NCBI RefSeq assembly: GCF_900156165.1
Contig: NZ_FTMY01000009.1
Location: forward strand, 248,001 to 312,000
Direction: 5' to 3'
DNA length: 64,000 nt
From: Pseudacidovorax sp. RU35E
GTDB taxonomy: Bacteria > Pseudomonadota > Gammaproteobacteria > Burkholderiales > Burkholderiaceae_C
This document shows, one piece after another, positions 37,906 through 46,382 of this stretch. The position numbers were made by a program, and so were the translations under genes. The notes beneath the pieces were generated by a model. The model ran no database searches. It was not told the DNA's origin and worked only from the letters and a program-made list of their open reading frames with translations. The first letter of the stretch is position 1. The number at the start of each line of letters is the position of its first letter.

Positions 37906-38502
37906 ATGGACGCACCCGAGGCCCCTGCCCTTGCAGCCCCTGCCATCGACTACCGGCTGGCCTTCGAGCATGCGCCGGTGGGCATGGTGCTGTCGCGCCA
38001 GCGGATGATGGTGGACTGCAATGCGCGGCTGTGCGAGATGTTCGGCGCCACGCGCGACGAGCTCGTCGGCCAGTCCTTCCGGCTGCTCTACCCCAGCGTG
38101 GCCGAGTACGAACGCATCGGGCGGCGCATGCTGCCGGCCCTCAACGCCAGCGGCCGCTATGCCGACAACCGCATGATGCGGCGCCTGGGCGGCCTGCATG
38201 GCATGCGCGCCGGCGAGACCTTCTGGTGCCACGTCACCGGCCGGGCGCTGAACCGCGAGGCACCGCACGAGGCCGGCATCTGGACCTTCGAGGATCTGGG
38301 CTCGCGGCGCGCCGACAAGGCCGAGCTGACGCCGCGCGAGCGGGAGGTGGCGGCGCACCTGATGCAGGGCCTGACCAGCAAGGAGATCGGCCGCGCGCTG
38401 GGCATCAGCCACCGCACGGTGGAGATCCACCGTGCGCGGCTGATGCGCAAGTACGCAGCGGCGACCACGGCCGAACTGGTGCAGAAGCTGCTGGCCGGCT
38501 GA
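37906..38502 (+). CDS. PAS-LuxR-type transcriptional regulator
   Basis: A 198-residue regulator with an N-terminal PAS domain (residues about 18-110, APVGMVLSRQRMMVDCNAR) and a C-terminal LuxR/NarL helix-turn-helix (about 135-185, LTPREREVAAHLMQGLTSKE followed by GISHRTVEIHR). There is no receiver domain, so the signal is sensed directly by the PAS domain. It is divergent from scoA with a palindrome in between. The likely role is control of 3-oxoacid use in response to an unknown ligand or redox signal. Confidence 0.92.
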   Translation: MDAPEAPALAAPAIDYRLAFEHAPVGMVLSRQRMMVDCNARLCEMFGATRDELVGQSFRLLYPSVAEYERIGRRMLPALNASGRYADNRMMRRLGGLHGMRAGETFWCHVTGRALNREAPHEAGIWTFEDLGSRRADKAELTPREREVAAHLMQGLTSKEIGRALGISHRTVEIHRARLMRKYAAATTAELVQKLLAG

Positions 38503-38620
38503 AACCCTCCCCGCCCTTCCGGCCCGCTGGACTACCGGCGCCCGGAAGACGTCCCACGCCGACGCACACAGTGCGGCGCCAGCCTGAAGCGCATCAACAA
38601 CCTATTCAGGAGCAACACCG

Positions 38621-39127
38621 ATGGCCACCCGACCCGAACTGACCGGCGACCGCGACAACAACCGGGTGATGCGCTGGGGCATCATCGTCGTCATCGTGCT
38701 GGTGATCGGCGCGATCTTCGCGTTCTTCCGAACCGGCGGTGAAGCGCCGGGCGCACCGGCCCCACCCATGGGCCAATCGGCTCCACCCCCAGCGAGCGGT
38801 GGCGCGACCGGCATGGCGCCCGGTACCGGCGGCACGGGATCCACGGGTCCCAGCGGCGCCGCAGGCGGAAGCGGTGCCTCGGGAGCCCCGGGTGCCGCAT
38901 CCGGAACTACAGACAGCAATGCACCAGCAGCCAACGGTCTGCCCTCGACGCCGGGAACCGGTACGACCAGCACACCGGGTGCGAGCACCGGCACGGGCAC
39001 GGGCACTGGCGGCGGCATGACCGGAAACGGTGGTGCCGGGGCCGCCACAGGCAGCGATCCGGGCAGCGCCAATGGTCAAGGCGCGCCGGGCACCGGTTCC
39101 AGCGGTGCGACCGGCCAGTCGCAGTAG
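38621..39127 (+). CDS. Single-pass membrane protein with long Gly/Ser/Thr/Pro-rich tail
   Basis: A 168-residue protein. A short basic cytoplasmic N-terminus (ATRPELTGDRDNNRVMRWG) and one membrane helix (about residues 20-36, IIVVIVLVIGAIFAFF) are followed by about 130 residues of low-complexity Gly, Ser, Thr, Ala and Pro with many GTG and TGT triplets. An AGGAG site precedes the ATG. No enzyme or binding domain is visible; the tail is likely disordered and periplasmic. Composition alone cannot assign a role. Confidence 0.75.
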   Translation: MATRPELTGDRDNNRVMRWGIIVVIVLVIGAIFAFFRTGGEAPGAPAPPMGQSAPPPASGGATGMAPGTGGTGSTGPSGAAGGSGASGAPGAASGTTDSNAPAANGLPSTPGTGTTSTPGASTGTGTGTGGGMTGNGGAGAATGSDPGSANGQGAPGTGSSGATGQSQ

Positions 39128-39155
39128 TCCCTCGCGCGCCCGCAAGGGCGCCGCT

Positions 39156-39836
39156 TCACCAGGCCATGCTCAGGCGCAGCTTGGCAAAGGTGGCGCCCGG
39201 GTTCGGCTTCTTGATGCCGCCGTTCGAGACATGCTGCAGGCGCAGCGACAGCTCGTAGCGGTCGTGCTGACCGAAGCGATAGCCCAAACCTGCGGATTCC
39301 GTGAACTGGAAGGCAGTGCTGAAAGTGTCATCCGGCGAACGGTAGAGACGGTCCATGACCGTCCCGCCGAAGCCGAGTTCGACGAACCATGGCGAGGAGG
39401 TGCCAAGCGCATGGCGCCACACCGCCATCGCGCCCAGTTGGGTGTAGGTACGACGTCCCCCAGCGTCCCCTGCCGGGCCTTGCCAGTGGCTGGCCCAGAG
39501 GTCCCAGTGAAGCGTCAGCGGGCCGGCCTGCCGATCCAGGGACGGAAACCAGTCGGAGGGGACAAGTACCCCGGCCGTGATGCTTTCGGCCCGAGCCCCG
39601 CCCCTCAGCGTTCCCCCGCCTTCCAGATAGAGACGCCGGCCGGTATCGCCACGCCAGCCCCCCGCATCCGAGGCGGTGGACAGTGTCGGCTGATCACTCG
39701 CCGGTGCCGACTGGGCATGGACGACCACGGGCAGCGAGAGGATGCCCGCAGCGATCGACACGGCCGCATGGCGCAGGAACAAGGGGGGTTGAAAACGCAG
39801 GTGGCCGCAGAAATGGCGACAAGACGAGGAACGCAT
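39156..39836 (-). CDS. PagL-like lipid A 3-O-deacylase / acyloxyacyl hydrolase family
   Basis: A 226-residue predicted outer-membrane beta-barrel with an N-terminal signal region (about residues 20-42, ending VVVHAQ) and alternating barrel strands. The C-terminal signature QHVSNGGIKKPNPG carries the expected His (H202) and Ser (S204) of the PagL active site. From memory of the Pseudomonas enzyme (His126, Ser128, Glu140), the third residue should lie about 12 residues after the serine; here that stretch reads PNPGATFAK, without an acid. It may be inactive or use another residue. The last residue is Trp, common in outer-membrane proteins. Confidence 0.82.
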   Translation of the reverse strand: MRSSSCRHFCGHLRFQPPLFLRHAAVSIAAGILSLPVVVHAQSAPASDQPTLSTASDAGGWRGDTGRRLYLEGGGTLRGGARAESITAGVLVPSDWFPSLDRQAGPLTLHWDLWASHWQGPAGDAGGRRTYTQLGAMAVWRHALGTSSPWFVELGFGGTVMDRLYRSPDDTFSTAFQFTESAGLGYRFGQHDRYELSLRLQHVSNGGIKKPNPGATFAKLRLSMAW

Positions 39837-40088
39837 GGCGAAGAAGGAGCCGAATCCTGGATGAAGCGCAGGACCACCGCGCGCCAGGAGTGAACGCCTT
39901 CAAAGATGGACCCGATCCGGTGCGCCGGGTCAGGCCTGGTACACCACCTCGGGCCTTATCTCATCGAAGCGACCTTTCATGGTGAAGGGAGACATGCCAT
40001 GGCCTGTCGGACGATGCGCCGTGTGCGTCGTCACTTAGCGCTCCGCCACGACGCCTGACGCGGGAGGCGAGCGCCCCGCCCTCCCGCC

Positions 40089-43000
40089 TCAGTGCGCGAT
40101 CTGTTGCCAGGCCTTGTCCAGCCGCTTGATGCTCACCGGCTGCGGGGTGCGCAGCTCCTGCGCGAAGAAGCTCACGCGCAGCTCCTCCAGCAGCCAACGG
40201 AACTCGCGCATGCGCTCGTCCGTGGCGCCCTTGCGCTCGGCAACCAGCCGCCAGTAGCGCTGCTCCTGCGGCCGGAACTCGGCCAGCTTCTGCGCGTCGC
40301 GTGCCGGGTCGGCCCGCAGCTTGTCCAGCCGCAGCACGATGGCCTTGAGGTAGCGCGCAAAGTGCTGCAGCTGCGTCCATGGCGCATCGGCAATGAAGCG
40401 CTTGCCGACGAGGCGCTGCAGTTGCTCGGCCGCGTCCTTCACGGCGTCGGGCTGGATCTTGGTGTCCTTGATCTTGCGCTGAGCCGCCGCGTAGTCGGTG
40501 AGGATGGTCGATGCCAGGCGCGCCACTTCATTGGCGATCAGCGTCAGCCGGCCGCGGCCCTCGTCCAGGCGGCGCTTGAAGCTGGCCTCGTCGGTGGGCA
40601 GCGGCTCCTGCAGGAAGGCGCGGTCCAGCGCCACGTCCAGGATCTGGGCGCGCAGTTCCTCCAGCGTGCCCAGCGGCATGTAGGCCACGGCCATCTTTTG
40701 CAGGTCCGGAATGTTCTTTTCCAGGTACTTGAGCGCGTCGCGGATCTGCAGCGCCACCAGCCGGCGCAGGCCGGCGCGGTGCTTGGCCGCGGCCACCTCG
40801 GGTTCGTCGAAGACCTCGATGGTCACGGCGTCGCCGCCATCGACCAGCGCCGGGAAGCCGATCAGGGTCTGCGCGCCTCGGCGCACCTCCATCAGCTCGG
40901 GCAGCTCGCCGAAGGTCCAGCCGGTGTAGCGCTGGCCCGCCGGCGGCGCGGCGGGGCCGGGCGCGGGCTTGGGCCCAGGGGCGGCCGTCTTGCCACTGCC
41001 CGCCGACGGCGCGACTGGTGCAGGTGCAGGTGCCGCCCTGGCCTTGAGCCCCGCCAGCGCCTGGAAGGCGCCCCGCGCCTTGGTTCCAAGTTCGCCCTTG
41101 AGCGCGCCCAGGTTGCGGCCCATGCCCAACTGCCGGCCGTGCTCGTCCACCACCTGCAGGTTCATGAACAGGTGCGGCGGCAGCATGTCGAGCTTGAAGT
41201 CGGCGCGCTTCACGTCCAGGCTGGTGATGTCCCGCACCCGCTTGAGCAGCGCGTCGGTGAGCGAGCCGGCGCCGAAGGCTTCGGCCGTGCCCAGCTCTTC
41301 AGCCAGTCGCGCGGCCGACTCGGGCAGCGGCACGAAGCGCGAACGCGGCTTCTGCGGCAGGCTCTTGAGCAGGGCCTGGATCTTGTCCTTGAGCATGCCG
41401 GGCACCAGCCATTCGCAGCGCTCCTCGTTGACCTGGTTGAGCACGAAGAGTGGCACTGTGACGGTGACGCCATCGCGCGCATCGCCCGGCTGGTGCAGGT
41501 AGGTGGCGGCGCAGTCCACGCCGCCCAGCTTGACGAGGGGCGGGAAGGCCCGCGTCGTGATGCCCGCCGCCTGGTGGCGCATCAGCTCCTCGCGCGTCAG
41601 GAACAGCAGCCTGGGGTTGGTCGCGCTCGCCTGCCGGTACCACTGCTCGAAGGCATGGCCGTTGGCCACATCGGCCGGCACCTGGGCCTCGTAGAAGGCG
41701 TAGATCAGCGCATCGTCGACCAGCACGTCCTGCCGGCGCGACTTGTGCTCCAGCGCCTCGACCTCGCGCACCAGCTTGCGGTTGGCAGCCAGGAAGGGCA
41801 GCTTGCTGTCCCACTCGCCGCCGGCCAGGGCCTCGCGGATGAAGATCTCGCGCGCGCCGGCCGGATCGGCCTTGGCGAAGTCCACGCGCCGGCCGCTGTA
41901 GACAACCAGGCCGTAGAGCGTGGCGCGCTCGAAGGCGGTGACGCGGGCGTCCTTCTTTTCCCAGTGCGGGTCGAGCAGCTGCTTCTTGAGCAGATGGCCG
42001 GCGACTTCCTCGATCCATTGCGGCTCGATGTTGGCGATGCCCCGGCCGAAGAGGCGCGTGGTCTCCACCAGCTCGGCGCAGACGATCCAGCGGCCCGGCC
42101 GCTTGCGCAGGTGCGCGCCAGGATGACGGTGGAACTTGATGCCGCGGGCGCCCAGATATTCGCCGGACGAGGAGTTGCCCTCCTCGTCCATCTTCCAGCC
42201 GATGTTGCCCAGCAGGCCGGCCAGCATGGACTTGTGGATCTGCTCGTAGCCGGCGGGCGTGGGGTTGAGCTTCCACTTGTGCTCGGTGACCACGGTGAGC
42301 AGCTGCGAATGGATGTCACGCCATTCGCGCACGCGTCGAACGCTGACGAAGTTCTGGCGCAGCAGCTGTTCGTACTGGCGGTTGCTGAGCTTGTGGGTGG
42401 GCTGGGCGGTGGCCGGCGCCGGTGCTGCCTCGGCGGGCGCGCTCATGCGCTGGCTCACCGGCAGCACCGCCGCGCTGGCCTTCTTCGGCCCTTGCGTGGC
42501 GGCCACCATCTCGCGTCGGTTCTGCGCCACGGGCGCGCCGCCACGGGCGTCGTGCAGCCATTTCCACAGCGTCAGGTAGCCGCTGAATTCGCTCTTCTCG
42601 TCGTCGAACTTGGCATGGGCCTGGTCGGCCTGCTGCTGCGCTTCGAGCGGCCGGTCGCGCACGTCCTGCACGCTCATGGCCGAGGCGATCACCAGCACCT
42701 CCTGCAGCGCGCCGCGCGTGCGGCCTTCCAGGATCATGCGGCCCACCCGCGGGTCCAGCGGCAGGCGCGCCAGCTCGCGGCCGATCTCGGTCAGCTCGTT
42801 GGCGTCGTCCACCGCGCCCAGCTCGCCCAGCAGCTGGTAGCCGTCGGCCACCGCCCGACCGCTTGGCGCCTCCAGGAAAGGGAACGCCGCCACGTCGCCC
42901 AGGTGCAGCGACTTCATCCGCAGGATCACGCCGGCCAGCGACGAGCGCAGGATTTCCGGGTCGGTGAAGCGCGGCCGGCTGGCGAAGTCCTTCTCGTCAT

Positions 43001-44099
43001 AAAGCCGGATGCAGATGCCGTTGGCCACCCGGCCACAGCGGCCGGCGCGCTGGTTGGCGGCGGCCTGGCTGACGGGCTCGACCAGCAACTGCTCCACCTT
43101 GCTGCGGAAGGAATAGCGCTTGACCCGCGCCGTGCCCGCGTCGATCACGTAGCGGATACCGGGCACCGTGAGCGAGGTCTCGGCCACGTTGGTGGCCAGC
43201 ACGATGCGCCGGCCGGTGTGGCCTTCGAAGATGCGGTCCTGCTCGGCCTGGGACAGGCGCGAAAACAGCGGCAGCACCTCGGCTGCGCGCATCACCGGCT
43301 GATGCGCCAGGTGCTTGCGGAGGTGGTCGGCGGCCTCGCGGATCTCGCGCTCGCCGGGCAGGAAGACCAGGATGTCACCGCCGGCGTTGCCCTGCCAGAG
43401 TTCGTCCACGCCGTCGGCGATGGCGTCGTTCAGGTCGTACTCGCGCGATTCCTCGAAGGGCCGCCAGCGCATCTCCACCGGGAAGGTACGGCCCGACACA
43501 TAGATGACCGGCGCAGGCCCGTTGCGGCTCTCGAAGTGCTTGGCAAAGCGCTCCGCATCGATGGTGGCCGAGGTGACGATGACCTTCAGGTCGGGCCGCC
43601 GCGGCAGGATCTCGCGCAGGTAGCCCAGCAGGAAGTCGATGTTCAGCGAGCGCTCGTGGGCCTCGTCGATGATCAGCGTGTCGTAGGCCTTGAGCAGCGG
43701 ATCGGTCTGCGTCTCGGCCAGCAGGATGCCGTCGGTCATCAGCTTGACGGAGGCATCGCGGCTCAGCCGGTCCTGGAAGCGGACCTTGTAGCCCACCACC
43801 TCGCCCAGCGGCGTCTTCAGTTCCTCCGCGATGCGCTTGGCGACCGAGCTGGCGGCGATCCGCCGCGGCTGCGTGTGGCCGATCAGCCGGCCGCGGCCCT
43901 CCGGCGCGTTGAGCTTGCCGCGGCCCAGCGCCAGGGCGATCTTCGGCAGCTGGGTGGTCTTGCCCGAGCCGGTCTCGCCGCAGACGATGACCACTTGGTG
44001 GGCCTGGATGGCGGCAGCGATCTCGTCGCGCTTGGCGGATACGGGGAGGGAATCGGGAAAGTCGATCTGGAGCGGCACCGAGCGAGTATCGCAGCACAC
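40089..44099 (-). CDS. hrpA: ATP-dependent DEAH-box RNA helicase HrpA
   Basis: A 1336-residue DEAH helicase, the size expected for HrpA (about 1300). The N-terminal helicase core has Walker A GETGSGKTTQ (residues about 41-50), IIDEAHERS, VTSATIDAERF and QRAGRCGRV. The HA2/OB region and the long HrpA-specific C-terminal half (DUF3418) follow, interrupted by a Pro/Ala-rich linker near residue 1050. The start is uncertain: GTG at 44099 or an in-frame GTG 21 bases later. HrpA works on stalled ribosomes and mRNA. Its 5' end overlaps the probable vapB operator region. Confidence 0.94.
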   Translation of the reverse strand: MCCDTRSVPLQIDFPDSLPVSAKRDEIAAAIQAHQVVIVCGETGSGKTTQLPKIALALGRGKLNAPEGRGRLIGHTQPRRIAASSVAKRIAEELKTPLGEVVGYKVRFQDRLSRDASVKLMTDGILLAETQTDPLLKAYDTLIIDEAHERSLNIDFLLGYLREILPRRPDLKVIVTSATIDAERFAKHFESRNGPAPVIYVSGRTFPVEMRWRPFEESREYDLNDAIADGVDELWQGNAGGDILVFLPGEREIREAADHLRKHLAHQPVMRAAEVLPLFSRLSQAEQDRIFEGHTGRRIVLATNVAETSLTVPGIRYVIDAGTARVKRYSFRSKVEQLLVEPVSQAAANQRAGRCGRVANGICIRLYDEKDFASRPRFTDPEILRSSLAGVILRMKSLHLGDVAAFPFLEAPSGRAVADGYQLLGELGAVDDANELTEIGRELARLPLDPRVGRMILEGRTRGALQEVLVIASAMSVQDVRDRPLEAQQQADQAHAKFDDEKSEFSGYLTLWKWLHDARGGAPVAQNRREMVAATQGPKKASAAVLPVSQRMSAPAEAAPAPATAQPTHKLSNRQYEQLLRQNFVSVRRVREWRDIHSQLLTVVTEHKWKLNPTPAGYEQIHKSMLAGLLGNIGWKMDEEGNSSSGEYLGARGIKFHRHPGAHLRKRPGRWIVCAELVETTRLFGRGIANIEPQWIEEVAGHLLKKQLLDPHWEKKDARVTAFERATLYGLVVYSGRRVDFAKADPAGAREIFIREALAGGEWDSKLPFLAANRKLVREVEALEHKSRRQDVLVDDALIYAFYEAQVPADVANGHAFEQWYRQASATNPRLLFLTREELMRHQAAGITTRAFPPLVKLGGVDCAATYLHQPGDARDGVTVTVPLFVLNQVNEERCEWLVPGMLKDKIQALLKSLPQKPRSRFVPLPESAARLAEELGTAEAFGAGSLTDALLKRVRDITSLDVKRADFKLDMLPPHLFMNLQVVDEHGRQLGMGRNLGALKGELGTKARGAFQALAGLKARAAPAPAPVAPSAGSGKTAAPGPKPAPGPAAPPAGQRYTGWTFGELPELMEVRRGAQTLIGFPALVDGGDAVTIEVFDEPEVAAAKHRAGLRRLVALQIRDALKYLEKNIPDLQKMAVAYMPLGTLEELRAQILDVALDRAFLQEPLPTDEASFKRRLDEGRGRLTLIANEVARLASTILTDYAAAQRKIKDTKIQPDAVKDAAEQLQRLVGKRFIADAPWTQLQHFARYLKAIVLRLDKLRADPARDAQKLAEFRPQEQRYWRLVAERKGATDERMREFRWLLEELRVSFFAQELRTPQPVSIKRLDKAWQQIAH

Positions 44100-44119
44100 G
44101 GGTTCACATGTTTCCGTGT
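44096..44119. promoter_or_regulatory. Candidate operator upstream of the vapB-like gene
   Basis: ACACGG (44096-44101) and CCGTGT (44114-44119) form an inverted repeat with a 12-base spacer that itself contains ACATGT. It lies 61 bases upstream of the antitoxin start and overlaps the hrpA start region, so binding of an antitoxin complex there could affect both genes. Confidence 0.4.
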
Positions 44120-44180
44120 AGTAGACTCGTCCGACACCCGCCGCCCCCCAGCGCCGCGCCCAGTCTGCGAGGAAGCTCCC

Positions 44181-44471
44181 ATGGCCAACCTGACCATCAA
44201 TGTCGACGACCAGCTCATCAAGGCCGCCCGCGTGCGCGCCATCCAGCAGGGCACGTCGCTGAGCGCCAAGGTGCGGGAGTTCCTGCAGCAGTACGTCAAC
44301 GAGGCCGAGGCCAGCCGCCAGATGCTGCGCGACGCTGCCACGGCCCGGCTGATGGCGGCCATCGACGCCGCCGCCAGCGAGGCGCAGCCCGCCGCGCAGC
44401 CACGCAGCGGCAGCCTGCGGGACGAGCTGTACGACGGCGACTTCCGGGCCCGCGCCCGCTCCGCCGACTGA
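44181..44471 (+). CDS. VapB-like antitoxin
   Basis: A 96-residue protein. Residues 1-45 (ANLTINVDDQLIKAARVRAI, then GTSLSAKVREFLQQYV) look like a ribbon-helix-helix DNA-binding fold. The rest is Ala-rich with a charged, probably disordered C-terminus (SGSLRDELYDGDFRARAR) that would wrap round the toxin. It is 11 bases upstream of the PIN-domain gene, the standard antitoxin-toxin order. It should neutralise the toxin and repress its own promoter. Confidence 0.85.
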   Translation: MANLTINVDDQLIKAARVRAIQQGTSLSAKVREFLQQYVNEAEASRQMLRDAATARLMAAIDAAASEAQPAAQPRSGSLRDELYDGDFRARARSAD

Positions 44472-44482
44472 CGCCCCGCCCC

Positions 44483-44902
44483 GTGCCCCTCGCCTTCTTC
44501 GACACCAACGTGCTGGTGTACTGCGTCGATCCGCGCTCGCCCGCCAAGCAGGCCGTGGCGCGCGACCTTGTCGCCCGCCACGCGGCCGCGGCCGAAGGCG
44601 TGCTGAGCACGCAGGTGCTGATCGAGCTCTACAGCGTGCTCACCCGCAAGCACCGCATCGCGGCCGACACGGTACGCGCCCTGCTCGACAGCTACAGCGC
44701 CTGGCAGGTGGTCGACACCGACCTGCGCCTGGTGCAGTCGGCGCTCGATACCGCCCAGGCCCAGGGCCTCACGATCTTCGACGCCATGGTGATCGAGGCC
44801 GCGCAACGCAGCGGCGCCGTCACGCTCTACACCGAAGATCTGCAGCATGGCCGACGATTCGGCGACCTGACGCTGGTCGACCCCTTCCGCGCCGCCGCCT
44901 GA
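44483..44902 (+). CDS. VapC-like PIN-domain toxin
   Basis: A 139-residue PIN-domain ribonuclease. Acidic residues typical of VapC are visible: D7 in LAFFDTNVLVY, the Glu in STQVLIELYSVL, the Asp in LTIFDAMVIEAA and the late Asp of LYTEDLQ. It should cut RNA (tRNA or rRNA in known members) when free of antitoxin. I chose the GTG at 44483, which gives the usual PIN start a few residues before the first aspartate. It is paired with the vapB-like gene; argA starts 55 bases later. Confidence 0.87.
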   Translation: MPLAFFDTNVLVYCVDPRSPAKQAVARDLVARHAAAAEGVLSTQVLIELYSVLTRKHRIAADTVRALLDSYSAWQVVDTDLRLVQSALDTAQAQGLTIFDAMVIEAAQRSGAVTLYTEDLQHGRRFGDLTLVDPFRAAA

Positions 44903-44957
44903 ACGGGCGGCGCGCGTCCTTCCTTCCGCTTCCACCTTCCACAGTCCTGCTCCGCGC

Positions 44958-46307
44958 ATGTCCGCCGTCTTCAACTTCACCTTCGTGCCCTGGTTCCGGT
45001 CGGTGGCGCCCTACATCCACACGCACCGGGGCAAGACCTTCGTGGTCGGCATCGCGGGCGAGGCCATCGCCGCCGGCAAGCTGCCGTCCATCGCGCAGGA
45101 CCTGGCGCTGATCCAGTCCATGGGTGTGAAGGTCGTGCTGGTCCATGGCTTCCGTCCGCAGGTCAACGAGCAGCTGCGCGCCAAGGGCCACGAGGCCCGC
45201 TATTCGCACGGCATGCGCATCACCGACGAGGTCGCGCTCGACTGCGCGCAGGAGGCCGCCGGCCAGCTGCGCTACGAGATCGAGGCCGCCTTCAGCCAGG
45301 GCCTGCCCAACACGCCGATGGCGGGTTCGACGGTGCGCATCCTCTCGGGCAACTTCATCACGGCGCGGCCGGTAGGCGTCGTCGACGGCGTCGACTTCCA
45401 GCATTCGGGCCTGGTGCGCAAGGTGGACGCCTCCGGCATCCGCCGCGCGCTCGACGGCGGCAGCATGGTGCTGCTCTCGCCCTTCGGCTTCTCGCCCACG
45501 GGCGAGGCCTTCAACCTGGCGATGGAAGAAGTCGCGACCAGCGTGGCCGTGTCGATCCAGGCCGACAAGCTGATCTTCCTGACCGAGGTGCCCGGCGTCG
45601 CCATGGACCCGAGCCAGCCCGTGAGCGAGGACAACCCCATCGACACCGAGCTGCCCCTGGACGTGGCCCGCAAGTGGCTCGCCCAGCTCTCGCCACCGCA
45701 GCAGCCGACCGACACCGCCTTCTACCTTCAGCATTGCGTCAAGGCCTGTGAGGGCGGCGTGGAGCGCAACCACATCCTGCCCTTCTCGGTGGACGGCGCG
45801 CTGCTGCTGGAGATCTACGTGCACGACGGCATCGGCACGATGGTGATCGACGAAAAGCTCGAATCGGTGCGTGAGGCCGGCGTGGACGACATCGGCGGCA
45901 TCCTGCAGCTGATCGAGCCCTTCGAGCGCGACGGCACGCTGGTCAAGCGCAGCCGCACCGAGATCGAGCGGGACATCCACCAGTACACGGTGGTGGAGCA
46001 CGACGGCGTGATCTTCGGCTGCGCGGCGCTCTATGCCTATCCCGAGGCCCGCACCGCCGAGATGGCGGCCCTCACCGTCTCGCCCCAGTCTCAGGGCCAG
46101 GGCGATGGCGAGAAGCTGCTCAAGCGCATCGAGCACCGCGCGCGTGCCATCGGCCTGGACAGCATCTTCGTGCTGACCACGCGCACCATGCACTGGTTCA
46201 TCAAGCGCGGCTTCCAGCCCGTGAGCCCCGACTGGCTGCCCGAGGCGCGCAAGAAGAAATACAACTGGGACCGCAAGAGCCAGGTGCTGGTCAAGAAGCT
46301 GGGCTGA
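44958..46307 (+). CDS. argA: Amino-acid N-acetyltransferase (N-acetylglutamate synthase)
   Basis: A 449-residue fusion of an amino-acid-kinase-like domain (residues 1 to about 290) and a GNAT acetyltransferase domain (about 300-449), the classical ArgA layout. It acetylates glutamate with acetyl-CoA as the first step of arginine synthesis. Markers are KVVLVHGFRPQVN, FLTEVPGV and the acetyl-CoA loop QSQGQGDGEKLL. In this family the kinase-like part binds arginine for feedback inhibition. It is followed by a strong terminator. argG is in the same window but distant. Confidence 0.95.
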   Translation: MSAVFNFTFVPWFRSVAPYIHTHRGKTFVVGIAGEAIAAGKLPSIAQDLALIQSMGVKVVLVHGFRPQVNEQLRAKGHEARYSHGMRITDEVALDCAQEAAGQLRYEIEAAFSQGLPNTPMAGSTVRILSGNFITARPVGVVDGVDFQHSGLVRKVDASGIRRALDGGSMVLLSPFGFSPTGEAFNLAMEEVATSVAVSIQADKLIFLTEVPGVAMDPSQPVSEDNPIDTELPLDVARKWLAQLSPPQQPTDTAFYLQHCVKACEGGVERNHILPFSVDGALLLEIYVHDGIGTMVIDEKLESVREAGVDDIGGILQLIEPFERDGTLVKRSRTEIERDIHQYTVVEHDGVIFGCAALYAYPEARTAEMAALTVSPQSQGQGDGEKLLKRIEHRARAIGLDSIFVLTTRTMHWFIKRGFQPVSPDWLPEARKKKYNWDRKSQVLVKKLG

Positions 46308-46325
46308 AGCGGCCCGGCCAAGAAG

Positions 46326-46354
46326 AAAGGCGCGTCCATCGGGCGCGCCTTTTT
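46326..46354 (+). terminator. Rho-independent terminator after argA
   Basis: AAAGGCGCG (46326-46334) and CGCGCCTTT (46344-46352) form a nine-base stem followed by further T residues. It also lies at the 3' end of the convergent SDR gene. Confidence 0.92.
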
Positions 46355-46382
46355 CATTGAGACGGTCAGGCCGCGTCGTCGG

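Noticed and set aside
38739-39124. Possible short tandem-repeat or CRISPR-like array in the Gly/Ser/Thr-rich region
   Set aside because: The similarity comes from low-complexity codons such as GGC and ACC; there are no constant repeats with unique spacers of even length.
40092-44471. A 1459-codon open frame on the plus strand
   Set aside because: It is the antisense of hrpA, kept open by high GC; the translation is Gln/His/Leu-rich without any domain, and its end merely runs in frame into the vapB-like gene.
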